Assembly (NCBI RefSeq): GCF_003666685.1
Contig: NZ_RCIZ01000002.1
Location: 16,001 to 80,000 of the forward strand
DNA length: 64,000 nucleotides
Direction of reading: 5' to 3'
Origin: Mesorhizobium sp. YM1C-6-2
GTDB lineage: Bacteria > Pseudomonadota > Alphaproteobacteria > Rhizobiales > Rhizobiaceae
Shown here: positions 11,945-20,498 of the stretch, in pieces
How positions within the stretch are numbered: position 1 is the stretch's first letter
How the letters are laid out: each line of letters opens with the position of its first letter
Translations under genes and position numbers: made by a program
The notes under the pieces: generated by a model
The model's input: only the letters and a program-made list of their open reading frames with translations
Database searches by the model: none
Told to the model about the DNA's origin: nothing

Positions 11945-12892
11945 ATGTCGATTTCGTCCCGTCGCGCCGCATTCACCAGACTGGCGCTTCCCTTCAGCCT
12001 GCTTGCCGCCCTGACTACGGCGGCCGTCGCCCAGGAGTCGGCGCCCGCCGAGCAGCCGGCCGCCGAGGCGGCCAAGCCGGCCGCGCCCGACCCGGCGAAA
12101 ATCGTCGCCACCATCGACGGCAAGCCGGTCAGCGAGGCCGACCTCGCGCTGGCGCTGGCAAGCGTCGACCAGCAATATTCGCAGCTTCCGCCGGACCAGC
12201 GCCGCGCGGCGGCCTTCATGGCAATCATGGAGATCAGGCTGCTCGCCGACAAGGCGGTCGCGGAAGGGCTCGACAAGGACGCGGAATTCCAGCGCCGCAT
12301 GGCGTTCCTGCAGCAGCGCGCGCTGCACAGCGAAGTGATCGAAAAGGATGTCGGGGCCAAGATCACCGACGAGGAGATCCGCGCCCGCTACGACAAGCAG
12401 CTCGCAGACACGCCGCCGGTGAACGAGGTCAAGGCGCGCCACATCCTGGTCAAGACCAAGGAAGAGGCCGAGGCGATCGTCAAGCAGCTCGACGGCGGCG
12501 CCAAGTTCGAGGACCTGGCCGCCCAGCACACGACCGACCCCAGCGGCAAGACCACTGGCGGCGACCTCGGCTATTTCGCGCCGGGCCAGATGGTGCCGGA
12601 GTTCGAGAAGGCGGCCTTCGCGCTCAATGTCGGCGAATACAGCAAGGAACCGGTGCAGAGCCAGTTCGGCTGGCACATCATCATGGTCGAGGACAAGCGG
12701 GCCCAGCAGCCGCCCGCCTTCGATTCGGTCAAGGACGAGGTCCGCAATCTGGTGTTCCGCGAGAAATACTTCGCGATGGTCGAGGACCTGCGCCAGGCGG
12801 CGAAGGTCGACGTCACCGACCCCGAGCTGAAGAAGGCGGTCGACGCCATGGAACAGACGGAAGACGAACAGGCGGAAGAGCCGCAGCAGTAA
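11945..12892 (+). CDS. periplasmic parvulin-type peptidyl-prolyl isomerase
   Basis: This 315-residue exported protein has an N-terminal signal peptide (basic start, hydrophobic core, cleavage probably after AVAQ near residue 30), an Ala/Pro/Glu-rich linker, a SurA-type helical domain (about 50-155), and one PpiC/rotamase domain (about 160-262). The domain shows KARHILVKTKEEA, GGDLGYFAPGQMVPEFEKAAF and QFGWHIIMVED, the family signatures. The C-terminus is acidic. It should speed folding of outer-membrane and periplasmic proteins. The start is the ATG at 11945 with GGAGAG upstream; an earlier in-frame ATG at 11870 would put extra charged residues before the signal. It is divergent from secA over a 242-bp gap. 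Confidence 0.92.
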   Translation: MSISSRRAAFTRLALPFSLLAALTTAAVAQESAPAEQPAAEAAKPAAPDPAKIVATIDGKPVSEADLALALASVDQQYSQLPPDQRRAAAFMAIMEIRLLADKAVAEGLDKDAEFQRRMAFLQQRALHSEVIEKDVGAKITDEEIRARYDKQLADTPPVNEVKARHILVKTKEEAEAIVKQLDGGAKFEDLAAQHTTDPSGKTTGGDLGYFAPGQMVPEFEKAAFALNVGEYSKEPVQSQFGWHIIMVEDKRAQQPPAFDSVKDEVRNLVFREKYFAMVEDLRQAAKVDVTDPELKKAVDAMEQTEDEQAEEPQQ

Positions 12893-13116
12893 GACAGGCG
12901 TACCGGCGGCTCGCGGGCCGGCGGCGTACAGACTGGACGGCGCGGGTTGGCGGAGAGCCGGCTCGCGCCGTTTCGATTCCGGCGTTTTCGATTCCGGGCG
13001 TTGCGGCTTCTGGTTGCGGGCGGTTGCGGGATGTGACCAAACGTGATCGCCGACGCGCAATCGCGGGTTGAAATCATGCAAGCAATGGGTGAATTTTCGC
13101 GGCCCACGGAGCAAGC

Positions 13117-13713
13117 ATGTCCGTCACGCCACGATCGACGTTGCGACAGCGTCTCTTCGCTTTCCTGGCCGCCGGTATAGGCGGCACACTCGCGGCTGCG
13201 ATGTCCTTCGCGATGACCGTCTACGAGGCGGCCAACCCGAACGTGATACCGAATGTCGAGGCCGGCTCGCCGATCGACACCGGCCGCTGGATCGTCACCA
13301 TCCGCGAGGCGCGCGCCGGCGACGTCCCGCCGACGGGCGTCAAACCCTACGAGCCGAAAAAATTCGTCATGGTCGAGTTCGACGCGGACAATCGTTCCGC
13401 GGCGACCGCCTTTGTCTCGCCGAGGCTGTTCACCTTCGACCCGCCCATGGAAAACCTGCGGGAGCCGACGTTCTACCTGGTGCGGGACAAGTGGATCGCC
13501 AGCGCCATCAATCCTGATATGCCGGAGCGGCTGGTCGTCGCCTGGGAATGGCCTGAGGAGCAGCCCCTGCCGCAGACCGTGCGCCTCAAGGTCGGCAGCG
13601 AGATCTACAAGCGCCGCGACAACCTCTACGGCCACTCGAGCTGGTTCGACCGCGATCCGATCGCCATCGTCGAACTGCCGGTGACGGCAGCCGAAAGCGA
13701 GGCGGAGCAGTGA
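13117..13713 (+). CDS. membrane-anchored periplasmic protein of unknown function (envelope locus gene 1)
   Basis: I do not recognise this 198-residue protein. It has a basic N-terminus, one hydrophobic helix (about residues 12-35) and then an all-beta-looking exported domain beginning near GRWIVTIREARAGD and ending in DPIAIVELPV. Spacing of strands and the VMVEFDADNRS segment recall DUF4352-like immunoglobulin folds, but that is inference. Its GTGA end overlaps the start of the next gene, and three such genes follow one another. The start is the ATG at 13117. There are no cysteines and no lipobox. A role in the cell envelope is likely from topology alone. Confidence 0.8.
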   Translation: MSVTPRSTLRQRLFAFLAAGIGGTLAAAMSFAMTVYEAANPNVIPNVEAGSPIDTGRWIVTIREARAGDVPPTGVKPYEPKKFVMVEFDADNRSAATAFVSPRLFTFDPPMENLREPTFYLVRDKWIASAINPDMPERLVVAWEWPEEQPLPQTVRLKVGSEIYKRRDNLYGHSSWFDRDPIAIVELPVTAAESEAEQ

Positions 13714-14303
13714 GCGGCAGGCTCAAGGGGCTTGCCGCGGTGCTGTTCGCGGCGGTCGTGCTGTACGCGATGCAGCACACGACACCGTTCTACAGCGAGA
13801 TCATCTCGCAGGTTCCCGTTTCCGGCAGGTTGGGCGAGAGGGTCGATGCCCGCGATTTCGCGCTGGTCGCCGGCAGGGTCAATCTGGCGCGTGCGCTGGA
13901 GACCGAAAGCTACGGCAGCACCAAGACCTACACGACCTCCGGGGTCTGGATACTGGTGGAGGCCGTGGCCGAGGCCAAACGCGAAAGCATGGCGCTGACC
14001 TCGGCCGAGTGGATCGGTCCGAGCGGCGTGCGCTACGGGCTCAGCCAGCGGTTGTCCAACGTGCCGGGAATGGTGCAGACCGCCAACTTCGAGCCGGGTC
14101 TCGCGATGCCCTTTCTGATGGCTTTCGAAGTGCCCGAAAACGAACTTTCCGGAGGAACGCTGCTCGTTTCGCGCAGCTTGCTCATGCCGCTCGCCGAGCA
14201 GGTGCGGATGCCGGTGCCGGATCTCCCCGCCGACCGGATCCGGTCGACGATCGCGATCGGCCCTGCCGGCGGTGAGTTGCCCTGGACGCTGGAGGCCAAG
14301 TGA
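13710..14303 (+). CDS. membrane-anchored periplasmic protein of unknown function (envelope locus gene 2)
   Basis: This 197-residue protein starts at a GTG overlapping the previous stop (GTGA). One N-terminal helix (about residues 5-22) anchors or exports it. The rest is predicted beta-rich: GRVNLARALE, then TSGVWILVEAVAEAKRES, then a LLVSRSLLMPL strand. The 'partner line up' GVWILVEAVAEA resembles the central strand of DUF4352/TRF2-like Ig folds, where an extracellular Ig-like domain follows a helix. It has no catalytic motif. It is translationally coupled on both sides, so its product is probably made in fixed proportion to its neighbours and may join them in one complex. Confidence 0.78.
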   Translation: MSGRLKGLAAVLFAAVVLYAMQHTTPFYSEIISQVPVSGRLGERVDARDFALVAGRVNLARALETESYGSTKTYTTSGVWILVEAVAEAKRESMALTSAEWIGPSGVRYGLSQRLSNVPGMVQTANFEPGLAMPFLMAFEVPENELSGGTLLVSRSLLMPLAEQVRMPVPDLPADRIRSTIAIGPAGGELPWTLEAK

Positions 14304-14848
14304 CCGTGCCGGAGCTGCAAGCGGGCGAACGCCGCCGCTACTGGCTGAGCCTGGCGGCGCTGGTCGTCGTCCTGCCGGCCGCCGTCCTGGCCCATACATG
14401 GGGCAGCCTGACGCAATGGTGGGCCAACAACGGTCGCGATCCGATCAACGTGGAGCGGGGAGCCGCGCAACGCTACGCCGGAGCCGAGTGGCGGATGACC
14501 GGGCTCTCGGTCCTGCCGATAGGGTCGACCGGCAGAAGCGTGGTGCTTGCCGAATTCGAGGCGAGGATCGAGGACCCGGCGGTACTGATGGAGAGCCCGT
14601 GCGTCGTCGCGCTCACCGACGCCGGCGGACGCCGCTGGCAGCCAAGGTTCACGGTCCACCGGATCGTGCGCGAGCAGCGCCCCGAAGCCGCCGAAAAGCC
14701 GAACTGCGGCGGCCTTACTCCGGAACAGGTGCAAGCGGGCGCCACAGTGAAGATGGCGGAAACCTTCGTGGTGCCGGCCGATGTCGACGGCCTGGCGCTC
14801 TCGCTGATCAAGCCGAACGCCTTACCCGGCAATCTGGTCCTCAGATAG
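14300..14848 (+). CDS. membrane-anchored periplasmic protein of unknown function (envelope locus gene 3)
   Basis: This third small exported protein has 182 residues. It starts at a GTG that overlaps the preceding stop and has a basic N-terminus followed by one helix (about residues 15-34). The remaining 145 residues look beta-rich, with WRMTGLSVLPIG, a SVVLAEFEARI strand and a closing LALSLIKPN strand. Two cysteines, in SPCVVAL and KPNCGGL, could form a disulphide in the periplasm. Its 3' end overlaps the convergent polytopic membrane protein gene by 8 bp. I know no named family for it. Confidence 0.78.
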   Translation: MTVPELQAGERRRYWLSLAALVVVLPAAVLAHTWGSLTQWWANNGRDPINVERGAAQRYAGAEWRMTGLSVLPIGSTGRSVVLAEFEARIEDPAVLMESPCVVALTDAGGRRWQPRFTVHRIVREQRPEAAEKPNCGGLTPEQVQAGATVKMAETFVVPADVDGLALSLIKPNALPGNLVLR

Positions 14849-16100
14849 CCGCGCGCGCCTTGGGCGTCACCTGCGAGGCGACGCAATATTCCAGCACCGC
14901 GGCCAGGAGCGCGATGCGCATGGCGTCGAGCAGAATGCCGCCGTCGAGGTCGCTGGGGCTGCCGATGAAAAGGCTGGCGACGCCGAAGACGACCTGCCAG
15001 GAATCGAGATCAGGGATGCCGAGCGTGCGCGACGCGCCATACCACAGCCACGCCCCGAGCCAGCCTATCAGGCGGTAGGCGATGACGAAGGTGATCAGCG
15101 TCGCCAGTCCCGCGCCGAGGGTGAGCTTGAGGCAGGTCCAGACGGGCTGGTAGCGCGAGCGATAGCCGCCGAAGAAGTGCGTGATGAAGTCCTGGAGCCA
15201 CTTCCTCCAGGTCGAGTGGCGCGACGGCGGCGCGGCGACGGGAGCGGTCGCCGCCGACAGCTCGTAGCCGTTGATGATCGCCGCCATCACCAGCCAGACC
15301 ATCGGCAGCAGCGCGTAGAAGAAGAGGCCTTGCGCCTGCTCCAGCAGAGCCGGTGATCGGAACTCCACCGGCGTGAAGCCCTCGGCGGCGTGGGCGACCA
15401 TGGAGAAGGAGGTCAGCGCGCTCGTCTGGAGTTCGTCGAGCAGCGCTCCGGCGCCGATCCAGGTGATGAACTCGTCCTTCCAGACGTCGAGCGCGTAGAG
15501 GCCGATGAAGATCCAGCTTGCGTCCGCCGCGACGATGACCAGCCGCCAGTAGGGACCGTGCGCGCGGTCGTTCATGCGCTTGGCGAACCAGCGAATCAGC
15601 CAGCAGATGACGATGGACGCGATGAGGGCACGCGAGCGATGCATCCCGAAGATGTCGGCGCGTTCGCCGAAGGGAACGGCCTCGAGCGCCATCCGGGAAT
15701 AGACGCGCACCGTGTCGCCGAGGAATCCCCACGCCGCGTAGAAGGCGAAGAAGGGCAGGATGACCACGGCGGTCACCGCCAGCATGTGGTCGGCGGACCT
15801 CGTCTCCGGCGCGTCGGGAGAACGCACCGCGGAGTTCTGGCGCAGCGAGGCGAGGGCCGGCAGGCCGGGACGCAGCACTGCGAACATCATGACGACCACC
15901 AGGAGCTTCGTCAGCACCACCAGCGAAAGCACCATGAGGCCGGCGAGCGGGCTATGCAAACCCGCCAGGACCGCCCCCCTGAGCAGAAGGTCGCTTGCGA
16001 TATAACCAAGCGTGCAGATGAGCAGAAGCTGCGGCCAGAAGCGGGCGAGAAGACTGGCCGTCAGCGCGAGCGGCCGGACGATGTCGTCGATCGTCGTCAT
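14841..16100 (-). CDS. polytopic inner-membrane protein of unknown function
   Basis: This protein of about 419 residues has 8-9 hydrophobic helices in two groups, separated by a polar segment near the middle (KDEFITWIGAGALLDELQTS). A charged cytoplasmic-looking stretch (SRHSTWRKWLQDF) precedes the last three helices. I recognise no transporter or enzyme signature. The ATG at 16100 with AGGA upstream is preferred over an ATG at 16136, which has no ribosome site. It converges on the three-gene exported-protein operon and overlaps its last gene by 8 bp. Shared location and membrane topology suggest, but do not show, a common process. Confidence 0.8.
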   Translation of the reverse strand: MTTIDDIVRPLALTASLLARFWPQLLLICTLGYIASDLLLRGAVLAGLHSPLAGLMVLSLVVLTKLLVVVMMFAVLRPGLPALASLRQNSAVRSPDAPETRSADHMLAVTAVVILPFFAFYAAWGFLGDTVRVYSRMALEAVPFGERADIFGMHRSRALIASIVICWLIRWFAKRMNDRAHGPYWRLVIVAADASWIFIGLYALDVWKDEFITWIGAGALLDELQTSALTSFSMVAHAAEGFTPVEFRSPALLEQAQGLFFYALLPMVWLVMAAIINGYELSAATAPVAAPPSRHSTWRKWLQDFITHFFGGYRSRYQPVWTCLKLTLGAGLATLITFVIAYRLIGWLGAWLWYGASRTLGIPDLDSWQVVFGVASLFIGSPSDLDGGILLDAMRIALLAAVLEYCVASQVTPKARAAI

Positions 16101-16352
16101 GGCGTCCTGCTTATTCGAGCCTGACGCGAGCTTCAATGCGCGACACGCCCAGGTTGCGCCGTTGCTCGTTCACATTGTGTGACAGCGTGCGTCGGTCCGG
16201 GGCGGCCGGTTGGCCGGGGAGTCGCCCGCAAGGAGGTGAAAAACGTTCGTTTTCCGGGCGGTTCTCGCGTCGATCGATCAGCAAACGTCTTGCGCACCCC
16301 AGCGCTATCGGGCAAACGGAGCCACTTCCGCGCGCCACCGACCGAGGCCCAT

Positions 16353-17594
16353 ATGTCCGCAACGATTTCGCCGCTCGCTCCGAAAAAATACCCGAAAATG
16401 CCTGAAATCGAGGGCGTGCGCATGGCGACCGCCGAGGCGGGCATCAAGTACAAGAACCGCACCGATGTGCTGGCCATGGTGTTCGACGAGGGGACGGAAG
16501 TCGCAGGCGTCTTCACGCGCTCCAAATGCCCTTCGGCGCCGGTCGACTGGTGCCGCCAGAACCTCGCGGGCGGAAAGGCGCGGCTGCTGATCGTCAATTC
16601 CGGCAACGCCAACGCCTTCACCGGCAGTAAGGGTCGCGAATCCACCGGCCTCACCGGCAAGGCCGGCGCAGCGGCGGCCGGCTGCTCCGAGAACGAAATC
16701 TTCCTCGCCTCGACCGGCGTGATCGGCGAGCCGCTCGACACGTCCCGCTTCTCGCATCTGCTCGCCGGCATGGTGAAGCAGGCCAAGCTCGAGTTCTGGC
16801 GCGAGGCGGCGAGCGCCATCATGACGACCGACACCTATCCGAAGGTGGCGACGGTGACGGTGAAGCTCGGCGACGCCGACGTCACCATCAACGGCATCGC
16901 CAAGGGCGCCGGCATGATCGCGCCCGACATGGCGACGATGCTCTCCTTCGTGGCGACCGACGCGCCGATCGCCGCGCCGGTGCTGCAGGCGCTGCTGTCG
17001 GGCGGGGTGGGCAAGACGTTCAACGCCATCACCGTCGACAGCGACACCTCGACCAGCGACACGCTGCTTCTTTTCGCGACGGGTGCGGCCGCCAGGCGCG
17101 GCGCGCCGCGGATCGACGATGCGAAGGACCCGCGGCTCTCCGCCTTCAAGCGCGGGCTTGGCAAGGTGCTGAAGTCGCTGGCGCTGCAGGTGGTGCGCGA
17201 CGGCGAAGGCGCCCGCAAGCAGGTCGAGGTGACGGTCACCGGCGCGCGCTCGGCCCGCTCGGCGAAAAGAATAGCGCTGTCGATCGCCAATTCGCCGCTG
17301 GTCAAGACGGCGGTCGCCGGCGAGGACGCCAATTGGGGCCGCGTCGTCATGGCGGTCGGCAAAGCCGGCGAACCGGCCGACCGCGACCGCCTGTCGGTCT
17401 GGTTCGGCGACAACCGGCTGGCCTTCGAGGGCGAGCGCGACCCGGATTATTCGGAAGAGGCGACCTCGGCCTATATGAAGCGCGACGACATCCGCATCCG
17501 GGCCGATATCGGCATCGGCCGCGGCAAGGCGACGGTCTGGACCTGCGACCTGACCAAGGAATATGTCACCATCAACGGCGATTACAGAAGCTGA
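16353..17594 (+). CDS. argJ: bifunctional glutamate N-acetyltransferase/ornithine acetyltransferase ArgJ
   Basis: ArgJ transfers acetyl from N-acetylornithine to glutamate and so runs the cyclic arginine pathway. The 413-residue product has the family N-terminus [10 protein letters not shown]...[15 protein letters not shown], the KCPSAPVD and SGNANAFTG segments, and the self-cleavage site [12 protein letters not shown], where the Thr becomes the nucleophile of the beta chain. The C-terminus ends in [11 protein letters not shown] as in other alphaproteobacteria. The start is the ATG at 16353 with GAGG upstream. A strong AAGGAGGTGA occurs near 16230, in frame but followed by unrelated sequence, and is probably not used. 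The stop overlaps the next gene (TGATG). Confidence 0.97.
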   Translation: MSATISPLAPKKYPKMPEIEGVRMATAEAGIKYKNRTDVLAMVFDEGTEVAGVFTRSKCPSAPVDWCRQNLAGGKARLLIVNSGNANAFTGSKGRESTGLTGKAGAAAAGCSENEIFLASTGVIGEPLDTSRFSHLLAGMVKQAKLEFWREAASAIMTTDTYPKVATVTVKLGDADVTINGIAKGAGMIAPDMATMLSFVATDAPIAAPVLQALLSGGVGKTFNAITVDSDTSTSDTLLLFATGAAARRGAPRIDDAKDPRLSAFKRGLGKVLKSLALQVVRDGEGARKQVEVTVTGARSARSAKRIALSIANSPLVKTAVAGEDANWGRVVMAVGKAGEPADRDRLSVWFGDNRLAFEGERDPDYSEEATSAYMKRDDIRIRADIGIGRGKATVWTCDLTKEYVTINGDYRS

Positions 17595-18379
17595 TGGGCA
17601 AAGCGGTGCCAGGCAAGGAGCCAAAGGCTGCGCTTTCGACCGTTCGCCGCTTCGAGGCGGCGGGGTTCCGCGCCTGGCCGGCCTCCGCCGTGCATTATGA
17701 CGGCACCTGGGTCGTGCGGCTGACTGCCGGCCATCCCGCCAAGCGGCTGAATTCGGTCAATCCGCTCGATCCCGGCGACGTGCAGGACCTGCCCGAGCGC
17801 ATCATCCGGGCGGCGCGCCGCTTCGACGCCTACGGCCGGCCGCTGACCTTCCGCCTGTCGCCGCTCGCCGGGCGGAAACTGGTCGATCACCTCGAGACGG
17901 AGGGCTGGACAGGCTTCGACGAATCGCTGGTCATGCAACTCGACATCGACAACGATGCCGTGCATGGCGCCATGGACCAGATCCCGATGAAGGACATGGG
18001 GCGTTTCGTCAGCGCGGCGATGGAGACGCAGGGGGCGGATCCCGCATTGCGCCCCGGGCTTTCCGAAATCATAGGCGCGATCCAGCCGGAGGCCGGCCTT
18101 TTCGTGCTGGAGCAGGATGAAAAGCCGGTGGCCACCGCGATCTGCGTGCATGACGGCGATCTTGCCGGGTTGTTCGAGGTTGCGACGGCGGAGAGCGAAC
18201 GCGGCAAGGGCTACAGCAGGCGCCTGCTACTCTCGGCGCTGAAATGGGCGAGGCTGCGCGGCGCGCGGCATGCCTGGCTGCAGGTCGGCGCCGACAATTT
18301 CGCGGCGCGGCGGCTCTACGGCACGCTCGGCTTTGCCGAGCTCTATCGCTATCACTATCGCCGCCGGCCGGAAGCCTGA
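17594..18379 (+). CDS. GNAT-family N-acetyltransferase
   Basis: This 261-residue protein carries a C-terminal GNAT domain. The acetyl-CoA pyrophosphate-binding motif ESERGKGYSRRLLLSALKWA lies near residue 200 and is followed by the NFAARRLYGTLGF motif B, with an N-terminal half of the kind found in larger two-domain acetyltransferases. The start ATG overlaps the argJ stop, so it is coupled to argJ, and mutT follows after 2 bp. In rhizobia this gene regularly sits between argJ and mutT, but its substrate is not known to me. It lacks any signal peptide and should be cytoplasmic. Confidence 0.9.
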   Translation: MGKAVPGKEPKAALSTVRRFEAAGFRAWPASAVHYDGTWVVRLTAGHPAKRLNSVNPLDPGDVQDLPERIIRAARRFDAYGRPLTFRLSPLAGRKLVDHLETEGWTGFDESLVMQLDIDNDAVHGAMDQIPMKDMGRFVSAAMETQGADPALRPGLSEIIGAIQPEAGLFVLEQDEKPVATAICVHDGDLAGLFEVATAESERGKGYSRRLLLSALKWARLRGARHAWLQVGADNFAARRLYGTLGFAELYRYHYRRRPEA

Positions 18380-18381
18380 GC

Positions 18382-18795
18382 ATGGACGCGGGCATGAAGA
18401 AGCTTCTCCTGGTCGCCGCCGTCGCCCTGGTCGACGGGGACGGACGCGTGCTTCTGGCGCAGCGCCCGGAAGGCAAGATGCTGGCCGGCCTGTGGGAATT
18501 CCCGGGCGGCAAGGTGGAGCCCGGCGAGACGCCTGAAGAAACCATCGTACGCGAGGTGCAGGAGGAGATCGGCGTCGAGACCAAGGTGGCCTGCCTGGCG
18601 CCGCTGACCTTCGCCAGCCATTCCTACGACGATTTCCACCTGCTGATGCCGCTCTTCGTGTGCCGCCGGTTCTGGGGCATTCCGGAGCCGAAGGAAGGGC
18701 AGACGCTGAAATGGGTGCGTCCCAGGCAGATGCGCGACTATCCGATGCCGCCTGCCGACCTGCCGCTGATCCCGCATCTGATCGACCTGCTCTGA
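18382..18795 (+). CDS. mutT: Nudix hydrolase, MutT-type 8-oxo-dGTP diphosphatase
   Basis: This 137-residue protein hydrolyses oxidised nucleoside triphosphates so that they are not built into DNA. The Nudix box is complete (GGKVEPGETPEETIVREVQE with EIG following), and the family pattern LLAQRPEGKMLAGLWEFPGGK precedes it. The ATG at 18382 follows the GNAT stop by 2 bp, making this the last gene of an argJ-GNAT-mutT unit. The C-terminal YPMPPADLPLIPHL segment is typical of alphaproteobacterial MutT. Confidence 0.95.
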   Translation: MDAGMKKLLLVAAVALVDGDGRVLLAQRPEGKMLAGLWEFPGGKVEPGETPEETIVREVQEEIGVETKVACLAPLTFASHSYDDFHLLMPLFVCRRFWGIPEPKEGQTLKWVRPRQMRDYPMPPADLPLIPHLIDLL

Positions 18796-18938
18796 TCGGC
18801 AGCCGCCCTTTCCGGAGTCGGCCGCATTCCTTTGCCGCACCGTTAATGGACCGTTTAGGCAAGTGTGAAAAATTGCGCCCGGCAGCCGGTTCGCAACGAC
18901 CGCGCTGTATGTCGCCGTGGCGCAGGGGATAGGCCGAC

Positions 18939-19244
18939 ATGACGCGTGAAGACGAGTGGGATGCGATCCGCAACCGACGCGGGCCGCTGTTCGGCGCTGC
19001 AGGGAGCAGCATGCTCCGCGCCGCCTTGCTGTTCGGATCGGCCGCCGTGGCGCTGGCGCTCATCCTGGCGCCGATGGCCGACAAATATTCGAAGACGCGG
19101 GTGGTCGGCGGGGAAGGCATCGACTTCATCTCCACCGGCTCGGTCGGGCAGCGCGAGGCCTACACGATACGCCGCAGCGTACTGCAGGCGCCGGGCGCCG
19201 TCTGCATCATAGATTCGGCCGGCCGTCGCAGCGGCGGTTGCTGA
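18939..19244 (+). CDS. small single-helix membrane protein, unknown function
   Basis: This 101-residue protein has a charged cytoplasmic N-terminus, one helix (about residues 25-46, LRAALLFGSAAVALALILAPM) and a periplasmic C-terminal tail with two cysteines (VCIIDSAG and GGC). No domain is recognised. A short protein of this kind is found next to Flp pilin genes in related bacteria as far as I recall, so a link to pili is possible. A CtrA-like half-site (TTAA-N7-TTTA at 18843-18857) lies about 80 bp upstream. Codon use fits a real gene. Confidence 0.7.
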   Translation: MTREDEWDAIRNRRGPLFGAAGSSMLRAALLFGSAAVALALILAPMADKYSKTRVVGGEGIDFISTGSVGQREAYTIRRSVLQAPGAVCIIDSAGRRSGGC

Positions 19245-19271
19245 AGCAACGCGCTGTCGCCGCGCGCGCGC

Positions 19272-19310
19272 TTAATCCTCGCTTAACGCTGCGTCGTTAA
19301 CCTTTCTTAA
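19272..19310 (+). promoter_or_regulatory. CtrA-binding site upstream of Flp pilin gene
   Basis: TTAA at 19272-19275 and TTAA at 19283-19286 are separated by exactly 7 bases, which is the full consensus of the cell-cycle regulator CtrA (TTAA-N7-TTAA). A second TTAA pair with a 6-base spacer follows at 19297-19310. They lie 43-81 bp upstream of the pilin start at 19353, a position consistent with transcriptional activation. CtrA control of the pilin gene pilA is known in Caulobacter; its use here is inferred. Confidence 0.65.
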
Positions 19311-19352
19311 CGGGTAGCCGCTAAGGTGCATGCCGAACAGGGAACAAGCGTC

Positions 19353-19529
19353 ATGTGGGCGATGCGGCGATTTCTGGGGGACGAGAGCGGGGGCACCGCG
19401 ATCGAGTACGGTCTCATCATTGCTCTGCTGTCGCTGGTGATCGTGGCGGGAATAGGCACGGTCGGCAATGCGGTCGAGGACATGTTCGCCAATCAGGACC
19501 GCGAGCTTCAGAAAGCCTTCAACCAATAG
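19353..19529 (+). CDS. Flp/Fap-type IVb pilin
   Basis: This 58-residue prepilin is of the Flp family, which forms the tight-adherence pilus. Residues include a short leader MWAMRRFLGDESGG, then the processing and N-methylation context TAIEYGLIIALLSLVIVAGIG, which matches the G(X4)EY signature, followed by a helical polar tail. A basic leader with a glycine before the hydrophobic stretch is as expected for cleavage by a CpaA-type peptidase. The ATG at 19353 with AGGGAAC upstream is chosen; an upstream ATG at 19326 would add nine residues. No tad/cpa assembly genes lie nearby, so this may be an orphan pilin. Confidence 0.9.
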   Translation: MWAMRRFLGDESGGTAIEYGLIIALLSLVIVAGIGTVGNAVEDMFANQDRELQKAFNQ

Positions 19530-20414
19530 TCATTTCACGTTCTTCCGGCCGAGCGCTTCGGCCAGGGAAACCTGCGCCGAACCCGGCCGCAGCGGCTTCT
19601 GCTGCGAAGCGTCCGGCGCCCATCCGGACATCCAGATGAACGAGAACGTCGCCCTGACGCGTCCGTCGGGATCGGAGAAGCGGTCCGCGTAGATCGCGGC
19701 GGCCCGCGCGAAGAATTCTCGCGACGTCGGCTTGCGGGAGCGGCCCGAAAGCACGTTGGTCGCGCCCATGGCGCGCAGATCGCGGATCAGGTCGAACATG
19801 GTCGCGTAGCGCACCGTCACCGTCTCGACATCGGTGACGGGCAGCGCGAAACCGGCCCGCTGGAGCAGCGCGCCGACCTCGCGGACATCCGCGAAGGGCA
19901 GCACGCGCGGGCTCGCGCCGCCCGACAGTTCCGCCTCCGCCGCAAGCAGGCTTTCGCGCAGTTCCGCCAGCGTGCCGGCGCCCGCCATGGCGCCGAGGAA
20001 GAGCCCGTCGGGCTTCAGCGCCCGGCGTATCTGCACCAGCATGCCGGGAATGTCGTTTTCGTCCTGCAGCGAGAGCAGCGACACCGCAAGGCCGATGCTC
20101 GCGGGGGCGAGCGGCACGTGGCCGGGTGTGGCGACGATGCCCTCGCCACCGCCCAAGAACGCGGCGTCGGCCTCGATCCTCACCGCCTCGTCCGCCTTGC
20201 CCGAGGCGAGAACGGCGTCGCGCGCCGCCGCCGTCACGCAAAACAGCGCCGCGGCCTTTTCGAAGCGCCGGCCGACCGTCGCCAGGCGTTCGGCGAGGTC
20301 CTCGGCGGCGCGCTCCATCAGGAAGTCGGCGCCCGCCACGGCCCGCGCGACCGCGCGGCGCTTGCGATCGACCAGCAGGCCGGTGTCGATGATCTCGTGC
20401 GGGTCGTCTGCCAC
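19530..20414 (-). CDS. SAM-dependent methyltransferase, NDUFAF5/BioC-like
   Basis: This 294-residue protein resembles the methyltransferase-fold protein NDUFAF5, which in mitochondria helps assemble respiratory complex I, and the related BioC. Signs are the MDNDIPGMLVQIRRALKPDGLFLG-like segment (here QDENDIPGMLVQIRRAL), the FADVREVGALLQRAGF motif and the conserved end ATFSFIWMSGWAPDASQQKPL. The glycine-rich SAM motif is weak, as in this family. The start is a GTG at 20414 with GGAGAG upstream. It ends immediately beside the pilin stop and is divergent from comF, a neighbourhood shared by many Rhizobiales. The complex I role is inferred from the family. Confidence 0.85.
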   Translation of the reverse strand: MADDPHEIIDTGLLVDRKRRAVARAVAGADFLMERAAEDLAERLATVGRRFEKAAALFCVTAAARDAVLASGKADEAVRIEADAAFLGGGEGIVATPGHVPLAPASIGLAVSLLSLQDENDIPGMLVQIRRALKPDGLFLGAMAGAGTLAELRESLLAAEAELSGGASPRVLPFADVREVGALLQRAGFALPVTDVETVTVRYATMFDLIRDLRAMGATNVLSGRSRKPTSREFFARAAAIYADRFSDPDGRVRATFSFIWMSGWAPDASQQKPLRPGSAQVSLAEALGRKNVK

Positions 20415-20498
20415 TCTGGCTCTCCGGGCGAAAAAATGCCGCCGCTTGCCCGGGGTTCTGCTATTCTCGGCCACGGATCGCAAGGGGCATGGGGGAGA

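Noticed and set aside
12900..13060. G-rich short repeats after the parvulin gene as a possible regulatory RNA
   Set aside because: The elements (GGTTGCGGG, TTTCGATTCCGG) are too short and irregular, and no promoter-terminator pair frames them.
16179..16352. Longer ArgJ start, including a GTG after AAGGAGGTGA near 16230
   Set aside because: The added residues are unlike any ArgJ N-terminus and the ATG at 16353 begins the conserved sequence; the strong ribosome-site match is probably fortuitous.
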